In this document: positions 57,303-64,000 of the stretch, piece after piece
Position numbering within the stretch: position 1 is the stretch's first letter
Layout: every line of letters begins with the position of its first letter
DNA from: Stomorhina lunata
Taxonomy: Eukaryota > Arthropoda > Insecta > Diptera > Rhiniidae
Reading direction: 5' to 3'
NCBI GenBank assembly: GCA_933228675.1
Contig: OW121742.1
Location: forward strand, 14,524,489-14,588,488
DNA length: 64,000 nt
Position numbers and translations under genes: made by a program
The notes under the pieces: generated by a model
The model's database searches: none
Told to the model about the DNA's origin: nothing
The model's input: the letters and a program-made list of their open reading frames with translations, nothing else

Positions 57303-58686
57303 ATGAATCTAAAAAGTTCCTTATTAGTAATTTGTTTAGTCTTATTTTCAAGTGATTTGACAAAAAGTGAGGAAAATTGTGAGTTAATAGTGGAAATAAA
57401 AAATGGCCAATTAAAAGGAAAGGATAATGGCAATTATTATAGTTATGAGTCAATACCTTTTGCCAAAGCTCCAGTAGCTGAATTAAGATTTGAATCCCCA
57501 CAGCCGTATGATGAAAAATGGCACAAGGTGTTTGAAGCGACAAACAGACCTCCAATCTGCTTGCAATGGGATCAATTTAAAGAAGGTGATGATAAATTAA
57601 ATGGTTCCGAAGACTGTCTATTTGTAAATGTTTACAAGCCTAAGACAGGAAGGGATAAATATCCTGTTTTGGCTTATATACATGGCGGAGCATTTATGTT
57701 TGGTTCGGTCAATATGTTTGGAGAAAAGTTAATCATGGAAAACGGTAACGCTATATTGGTGAAAATAGCGTATCGTTTGGGTCCTTTGGGTTTCCTGAGT
57801 ACCGAAGATGAGGCTATTAGCGGTAATTTTGGCTTAAAAGATCAACAGTTGGCTTTGAAGTGGATCAAGGAAAATATTGCACAATTTGGTGGAGATCCTG
57901 AGAATATTCTAATAATGGGCTTTTCAGCTGGTGGCGCCTCGACGCATTTACAAATGTTAAATCCTGCCTTACAAAACATAGCCAAATCAGTGGTATCCTT
58001 TAGTGGAGTAGCCTTTAGTCCCTGGGTAATGATTAAGAATGCCCGCAAGAGGGCTCTTAAATTAGCCGAACATGTAGAATGTCCTAATATAGCAAACACC
58101 CAAGCCATAAAGCGCTGTTTAAAGCAGAAAAATCCCGAAGATATTGTTTCCAGTGTTAAGGAATTTTTGAATTTCGGCTATAATCCCTTTACAACCTTTG
58201 GTCCGGTAGTAGAGCATAAAAATGCTGCTGATGCTTTTATAACAGAACATCCTAGAGACATTATCAAATCGGGTAACTACTCTCATTTGCCCTGGTTGGC
58301 CTCATATACTGCCCAAGATGGTGGCTATAATGGTGCAGAATTATTGCAAATAAACCCTAAAACAGGAAAACAATTTATAAATGACTTAAACGAAAAATGG
58401 TTGGAGTTGGCTCCTGCAAATTTATTTTTGGACAATATCAACAGTGATCCTGTAAAATATGCCCAACAATTGAGAGATGAATACATGGGCAATTTAGAAT
58501 TCAATCAAGAAAACTATTTGAAAGTTCAAGAAATCTATACCGATATTTTGTTTAAAAATGGAGTACTAGAAGCCTTAAAACTACACAGCCAACACAGCAA
58601 GTTGCCAGTTTATGGTTATGTTTATGATAATCCTGCGGATTATAGTATAGGCCAAGGCTTGGCTTTTAGATCAGATGTGAAATTTG
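57303..58686 (+). CDS. Carboxylesterase B, exon 1
   Basis: 1,384 nt, phase 1 at the donor, residues 1-461. The unspliced frame runs on to 58733 but lacks the catalytic His. Confidence 0.92.
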
Positions 58687-59075
58687 GTAAGAATATTAAG
58701 AGAAATTTTAATTTTATAAAATTTTCTAATTAATAAGTAGCCTAAAATAATAAAATTTCCTTATTTAATATCTTCCTAGGTACCGTTCATTCGGATGACT
58801 TCAGTTTAATAATGGATTTTTATATTCATAGTCCTTTACGACAGGATGAGAAGATAATATCACAAAAATTTATAAATATGTTGGTAAATTTTGTAAATAA
58901 TGAGTAAGTGGACAGCTATGAATATTCTTTTGATTTGTTTCTTTAATTACTAATGTTTATATTTTGCAGGGAACTTTTCTTTGGTGACTGCAAATTTGTT
59001 AATAATGCTGGCAATTCAGAGAAATTAAATGTACTATTGATTACTAAAGATAAATGTGAAAATACTGTACAATAA
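57303..59075 (+). CDS. Secreted type-B carboxylesterase, copy B (three exons)
   Basis: Join of 57303-58686, 58780-58903 and 58970-59075, giving 537 aa. The start was set at MNLKSSLL, matching MNLKSFLL of copy A. An upstream in-frame ATG at 57273 would add ten residues before the signal peptide and is unlikely. All catalytic landmarks are kept: EDCLFVNVY, HGG at 127-129, GFSAGG (Ser208), QDGG (Asp339) and GTVHSDD (His465, exon 2). By eye the two proteins agree at about 80% of positions in the core 100-220. Exon 1 has the same 1,384 nt as copy A, and exon 2 is one codon longer (DFYIHSPLR against NFRTSPLR). Splice sites are AATTTG|GTAAGA, TTCCTAG|GT, AATGA|GTAAGT and TTTTGCAG|GG. Both copies look intact, so they probably have separate roles or expression. 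Confidence 0.92.
58780..58903 (+). CDS. Carboxylesterase B, exon 2 (catalytic His)
   Basis: 124 nt encoding GTVHSDDFSLIMDFYIHSPL and onwards, leaving in phase 2. It follows a 93-bp intron, against 60 bp in copy A. Confidence 0.9.
58970..59075 (+). CDS. Carboxylesterase B, exon 3
   Basis: 106 nt encoding ELFFGDCKFVNNAG and the C-terminus, with TAA at 59073-59075. It follows a 66-bp intron. Confidence 0.9.
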
Positions 59076-59235
59076 TGGTATAATAATTTTTTAATATTTA
59101 AAATTTTAAATTGTTTAAATTGATAGTTTTACAGATAAAAATATTAATATTAAATATATTATGATTTTATTTAACGGGAATGAAATTCCACTATTGGTAA
59201 TTAAAACATTTAACCTCAACTTATTTTCTTCTAAA

Positions 59236-59890
59236 AAACAAGTAAGAAAGTGCTATAGTCGGTTAAGCCCTACCATACGATACCCTTCACCACTAAGGTC
59301 AAAGGTGTTCTTTTTTCTGTATAAAGACAAACATTTGCTAAATTTTGCCATCATACAAATATTTTCTCAAAACTTATATATTTAAGCTGTTTCCGTCATT
59401 TGGACTTATATGTCAAATGTGTACCGATTATCTCGAAATTTGGCAAACTGATTACAGTTTTTACAAAAATTATGTATGTAAAAAATAAACTCAAAATTCT
59501 CATTATCTTCAGATTTACGACCTATTTTCGTCTCATTTAGTGCGTTTTGATAGAAGATTTTGTATGGCAGCTATGGTTAAATGTGGACCGATTTTAACGA
59601 AATTTGGTACAATGATTTTGGTTTACATAAGCAGTACATGTTTTGAATTTAATAAAAAAATATTGATATTTGTGGCCAAAATGTCAATTCCGGGAAGTGG
59701 GACCTATGGGAGGTACCATAAATAATGGATCGATGAATAGCTATCAAAAAAAATTATCTCCAAATTTCATTAAATTATCTATAGAATTGCGACTTGTAGT
59801 TTGAATACAAGGTTTACATGGGGGTCCAGCCAGCCGTTCAGACGGACAGACGGACATCGCTAAATCGACTCAAAACGTGATTCTAAAGAC
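59236..59890 (+). mobile_element. Dispersed mini-me/DINE-like element, copy 3 (3' truncated)
   Basis: It starts AAACAAGTAAGAAAGTGC and follows the family to GACGGACATCGCTAAATCG and AACGTGATTCTAAA, then stops. The terminal part with the hairpin is missing. Internally it lacks a short block (GAGAGCTAGGG). A different element with inverted termini begins about 17 bp further on. Confidence 0.85.
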
Positions 59891-59906
59891 ATGATAAAAG
59901 AAATTA

Positions 59907-61044
59907 GTAAGGTATAACCGTTCTCTCTTTTGTCAGCCATATTAACTTTCTGACGTTTGATCGAATTATTATTTTCTTTTCTCAAATTATGCTACCATAC
60001 TACTTTTAAAAATCCCAGTTTCGGCTTGGTATTATACTATAAACACAGTCACGACTGCAGGCTACGGGCTACAACCTGTTAATATTACAATACATTCATT
60101 CAAATAGAAATCATTTTTTAAGATTCGACATAGCCACACGACTACCGTTGCAGATATAGACAAAAAAATATATACATTTTATATATAATATAAAAATGTA
60201 TATTTAATAAATAAAATTTTACTTCTATTGAGTTAGAGTTATATAAATATTATTTATATAACTCTAACTCAATGGAAGTAAAATTTTACGCTGTCATAAC
60301 TAACTCGCTACATATGCTAGAGCTAAGTAGTTTAAAAGCCCAGTATATCCTGTATATAATTCATTATATAAAAGACCATACTAATATCTATATTATTTTA
60401 AGATATGCAAATTTTTATAAACAAAGTCGGTTGTAAAAACAAGTTTTGAGTATATGAGCTCTTAACTTTATAAATCGGAAGAATGTATAATATATCATTT
60501 GAATGATACTTTCAGTAGCTTTTGTTTGATATACCAGTTTATATCGGATATAAACTTATATCGGATATATAACTTATAAACTTATGCCGTATAATTTTTG
60601 AAATTTAAAAAGCCCATTATTCTCATACTATAAAAGATCACACCAAAATCTATCTATAAGATCATATTTGAAGATACGTTTTTTAAACAAAATTTTGGTG
60701 AATATAAAATTTTCAATCCCAAAAAGAAGCTGAAGAAACTGTAACATAAATTATAAAAAAATATGTTACACAAAAATACTTTAAATATATTATGACAAAA
60801 TTGAATTGTCTCAAGTCTTTTTTTTTCCTTGTGCAGGATCCGCTAAACTTTATAAAATAAGTTTTAACGAAATGTTTACAAAACATTACACATTACACAT
60901 TACACGTTCAAAATTTCCTGATAATAATATTAACATTTCTCACATGTGGCAACGACTTTTATAATTGTTTACAATAAACAAATTTCAAATATTTCGCATT
61001 TACTTCAAAAATTTTTTTTGTAAGAGAGAACGGTTATACCTTAC
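59907..61044. mobile_element. 1,138-bp non-autonomous DNA transposon with perfect 23-bp TIRs
   Basis: The left end reads GTAAGGTATAACCGTTCTCT (first 20 of 23 bases). The reverse complement of all 23 bases is found without mismatch at 61022-61044. The interior is AT-rich with no gene. It contains a 75-bp near-perfect palindrome (60213-60287) and a small ACATTAC tandem run near 60890-60905. No clear target-site duplication was identified, so the exact end and superfamily are open. Perfect termini suggest a fairly recent insertion. Confidence 0.7.
60213..60287. repeat. 75-bp near-perfect palindrome
   Basis: Arms of 37 bp (60213-60249 and 60251-60287) are separated by a single T and differ at one position (ACTTCTATTG against ACTTCCATTG). 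It would form a very stable hairpin or cruciform. It lies inside the 1,138-bp TIR element. Confidence 0.95.
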
Positions 61045-61086
61045 AATTTTTTTGCCATGGTTAAAGATATTTAAAATTTTCATCAT

Positions 61087-61119
61087 GAGGGATATTTATA
61101 TTTCAAATATAAATCCCTC
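61087..61119. repeat. Small hairpin followed by a T run
   Basis: GAGGGATATTTATATTT and AAATATAAATCCCTC pair with a small bulge, followed by a T-rich stretch. It resembles a terminator hairpin in shape, but that has no meaning for a fly polymerase II gene. Kept as a structural feature only. Confidence 0.5.
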
Positions 61120-61448
61120 TTTTTTTATTCATCGATCGAAATGAAAATAAATTTTCATCAGCAATGATATTTATACTTGATTGATTTAAAAAATAAAACA
61201 ATATTCGGTCTCTGATTACAAATAAGTAACAAGTCAAATTATTTGATACCCTTTATCACTGAGTCAAATATAAACAACTTGTCATATCTTTGTTGCACTT
61301 CATGTAGATACGAATGACTTCTTTTCGTTAAGGTGTCTTTTTGAGATACCCGAAATACTAATCCTATTGAAAGGTCTATTTTGGACGAAGATAAATCGTT
61401 TTACAATAGTGGTGAGTTGCTATTGATGTATAAAACAAATTTTGAATA

Positions 61449-62231
61449 AAACAAGTAAGAAAGCGCTATAGTCGGTCAAGCCGACCATACGATACCCTTC
61501 ACCACTAAGGTCAAAGGTGTTATTTTTCCTGTATAAAGACAAATATTTGCTAAATGTTGCCATCATACAAACATTTTCTCAAAACGTATAGATTCAACCT
61601 GTTTCCGTCATTTGGACTTATATGAGAGCTAGGGTCAAACGTGGACCGATTATCTCGAAATTTGGCAAATTGATTACAGTTGTTACAAAAATTATGTATG
61701 CAATAAAATAAACTCAAAATTTTCATTAACTTTAGATTTACGAGCGTTTTAGTGATTTTTTGTCTCATTTAGTGCGTTTTTGAAGAACAGTTTGTATGGG
61801 AGCTATGGTCAAATGTGGACCGATTTCAACGAAATTTGGTACAGTGATTTAAGTTGACATAAGCAGTATTTGTGGCCAATATAGCAATTCCGGGAAGTGG
61901 GACCTATGGGAGGTACCATAAAAAACGGACCGATTTTGACCAATTTCAATAGCCATGGTCCCATTATCAAAAAAATGATCTGTGCCAAATTTCATCAAAT
62001 TATCTTTAGAATTGCGACCTGTAGTTTGATTACAAGGTTTACATGGGGGTCCAGCCAGCCGTCCAGCCAGCCAGACGGACGGACGGACGGACATAGCTAA
62101 ATCGACTCAGAAAGTGATTTTAAGCCTATTGGTATACTAAAAGGTGGGTCTAAGACAAATATTTCTATGCGTTACAAACATCAGCACAAACTTATAATAC
62201 CCTTTCCACCTATGGTAGTGAAGGGTATAAC
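61449..62231 (+). mobile_element. Dispersed mini-me/DINE-like element, copy 4 (full length)
   Basis: It runs from AAACAAGTAAGAAAGCGC to AAGGGTATAA, about 780 bp. It has ATACCCTTCACCAC near the 5' end and TAGTGAAGGGTATAA at the 3' end (one substitution in the inverted repeat). It has a longer CCAGCC/GACGGACGGACGG stretch than the other copies. Its end runs straight into ACAAGTAAAAATG, the start of another, related element. Confidence 0.85.
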
Positions 62232-63600
62232 AAGTAAAAATGTTATATTCAGCTGTGCCGAATCTTATATTCCCACCATCAGTTGTGTTATATAATATTT
62301 AGAAATTTATCTCATATTTCTACGAGGATGCAGCTAATTAAAAATATGGACCGAATTCGAAAAGAATTGTTATGCTAGTTGTTAAAATATTTGGATTAAA
62401 TTCGGTTGCAGTAGCTTTATAGTTCATCATTTGAAAGCTCTTAGTGTTTTTTTTTTTTTTTGGTATTTACTTTGCATATAATTTGATAATTTTAATAGTT
62501 AGGCCAAACACGTTGATTGTAATACGGCAGGTCTATATATTTGTTAGGAGTTCCATGTACCTGCAAATCATTTTGATTGCAGATATAAAAAGGGGATGTT
62601 ATATGTATAAGAACTATATACAAATGTTGACCGATTGTCACAAAATTTTACACACTGGCTAGTATTTACATAAAGCTTATTCTTAGTTGTCGTAGCTGTC
62701 ATAGTTTCTAATGAAATAGCTTTTATCTGGCCTTCGTTGCATTATTTTGGTTTCCAGGAGTGGTTTTTACATGAAAGCTATAGTCAATATGGACCGATTC
62801 CTACAAAATTTGATATACTATTCTAAATTTAGTCATCGTAGATATTACAATTGTATTCAATTTATCAACATTAATGTGGTTTTCAGGGCGGGGTTATATG
62901 AGAGCTCTAACTAAATGTGAACCGATTTCGCCCAATACACAACTTTATCAAGATATCGAATACTTGCGTAATTTTTAATTTTGTCCCTCTAGCTCTTTTC
63001 CTTAAAGTGCTATCGCGCTTTAATCTGAAAGACAGACGGACATAAACCTCCTTTTCTTTTTGTATTTTTGTGTTTCCGTAAGTTTTTTATATGGGAGCTA
63101 TGGTCAAATGATGACCGATTGTAACAAAAATTGGCACACTGGCTGGTATTCATAAAAGACTTTCTTTCGCTAAATTTAGTGGCCAAAGCTATTACAGTTT
63201 ATCATTTATTGGCTTTCAAGAATATTTATGGTGAAATTTAGGCTGTTTCCGTAAGTGTTTTGTATGGGAGCTATGTTTAAATGTGCCGAGTGCGTATTGT
63301 CTGATTTTAATACCAAATTTGCCTGATTTTAATACCAAATTTGCCTGATTTTAATACCAAAATTTTCCAAGAAATGAAGAATATTTATGACAAATTTCAG
63401 TGACCTATATCCTTTCGTTAAAGTTTTATCGTGTCGACAAAAGACAGACGGACAGATAGACAGACATCGCTCAATCAAGAAATGAAGAATATTTATGCCA
63501 AATTTCAGTGACCTATATCCTTTCGTTTAAGTTTTATCGTGCCGAGAACAGACAGACGGACATACAGACAGATAGACGGACATCGTCTCAATCTTTTTGG
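62229..63600 (+). mobile_element. Second, related dispersed element family
   Basis: It begins AACAAGTAAAAATGTTATAT and carries the phrases ATGGACCGATT, ATGGGAGCTATGGTCAAATG and TGACCGATTGT several times, then GACAGACGGACAGATAGACA. The same 3' part occurs on the minus strand at 7775-8507. It includes a 22-bp direct repeat (CTGATTTTAATACCAAATTT, 63301-63358) and a 108-bp tandem duplication (63369 and 63477). No coding region. It may be several overlapping fragments rather than one insertion. Confidence 0.6.
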
Positions 63601-63693
63601 TTTTTGAGTCAATATTAAGGAAATTACAAACGGAATGACAGTATATTGATATTGTCTTTCCGTTTGTAATTTCCTTAATATTGGTTCAAAACC
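63599..63693. repeat. Long hairpin (inverted repeat) at the end of the element
   Basis: The arm GTCAATATTAAGGAAATTAC (63608-63627) and what follows pairs with GTAATTTCCTTAATATTG on the right, and the match extends outward as GGTTTTTGA/TTCAAAACC. Arms are about 40 bp with a few mismatches around a short centre near 63644-63650. It follows the GACGGACATCG stretch and may be the 3' terminal structure of the element. Confidence 0.8.
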
Positions 63694-64000
63694 ATTATTA
63701 TACAAAAACGTATTTTCTTTGTAAGGTACTTTCTAGGAGATTTCGGATGTATAATTCTGCATAAGTTTCACAAACTTAACAGATAAACGTACAGACAAAA
63801 TTACAAACTAAAGGAAAAAATGGAATATCAAAACATTTTCGAGTTAATTTTAATTTTTTAGCTGTTTTATAGACGAGTCTTAACTATGTCAGCTTTTTTG
63901 CGAAAAAATATTAATTAATTCCTAAAAAAAAAAATACTTTCTGAACCTACCAATAGTACGAATCATTTCTGAATTGAAACATAACTTAAACAAAAGTGAT
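63694..64000. other. Right flank, nothing recognised
   Basis: AT-rich sequence with no gene or repeat that I can support. Confidence 0.4.

Noticed and set aside
57280..58108. Minus-strand frames inside esterase exon 1
   Set aside because: They lie opposite a conserved enzyme exon and have no recognisable product.
61087..61130. Hairpin with T run as a transcription terminator
   Set aside because: Rho-independent terminators are bacterial. In this fly DNA the structure is only a small inverted repeat.

Overview
The window looks like nuclear DNA of a higher fly, probably a calyptrate (blowfly or house-fly type). It is strongly AT-rich. Genes are split by short GT-AG introns, dispersed elements resemble the fly mini-me/DINE (Helentron-like) families, and two secreted insect-type carboxylesterases lie in tandem. 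Nothing bacterial or viral was recognised. The species assignment is inference.

Layout. 1-1637 is a 29-bp minisatellite that runs off the left edge and ends in what looks like the 3' end of a dispersed element. 2186-10309 is a three-exon gene for a secreted, Gln-rich protein ending in a Kazal-type domain. Its 5.7-kb first intron holds several mobile-element copies, a foldback MITE candidate and a 393-bp GTCT microsatellite. 10310-14727 is intergenic: a degenerate ~260-bp tandem repeat, a second array related to the 29-bp unit, a remnant of a DDE transposase, and a full dispersed element ending 78 bp before the next gene. 14805-16544 is carboxylesterase copy A (three exons, 536 aa). 16700-57000 is one very large satellite block. 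It is built from about 310 units of a 125-bp monomer and is broken by a 200-N assembly gap and a 1.2-kb island of a second satellite of the same period. 57303-59075 is carboxylesterase copy B (three exons, 537 aa). 59236-63693 is packed with mobile elements: two more copies of the dispersed element, a 1,138-bp element with perfect 23-bp terminal inverted repeats and a 75-bp palindrome inside, and a second, related element family.

How the genes relate. The two esterases are tandem duplicates: same strand, the same 1,384-nt coding length in exon 1, the same intron phases and the same catalytic triad (Ser208, Asp339, His465). The satellite therefore sits exactly between two paralogues. The Kazal gene lies upstream on the same strand, with no evident functional link.

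The most interesting material is in the satellite: higher-order repeats that change by whole monomers, an in-register junction between two 125-bp satellites, and a monomer motif resembling the CENP-B box. All coordinates, splice sites and repeat periods were worked out by eye. No database search was possible, so family names are recognition rather than search results.
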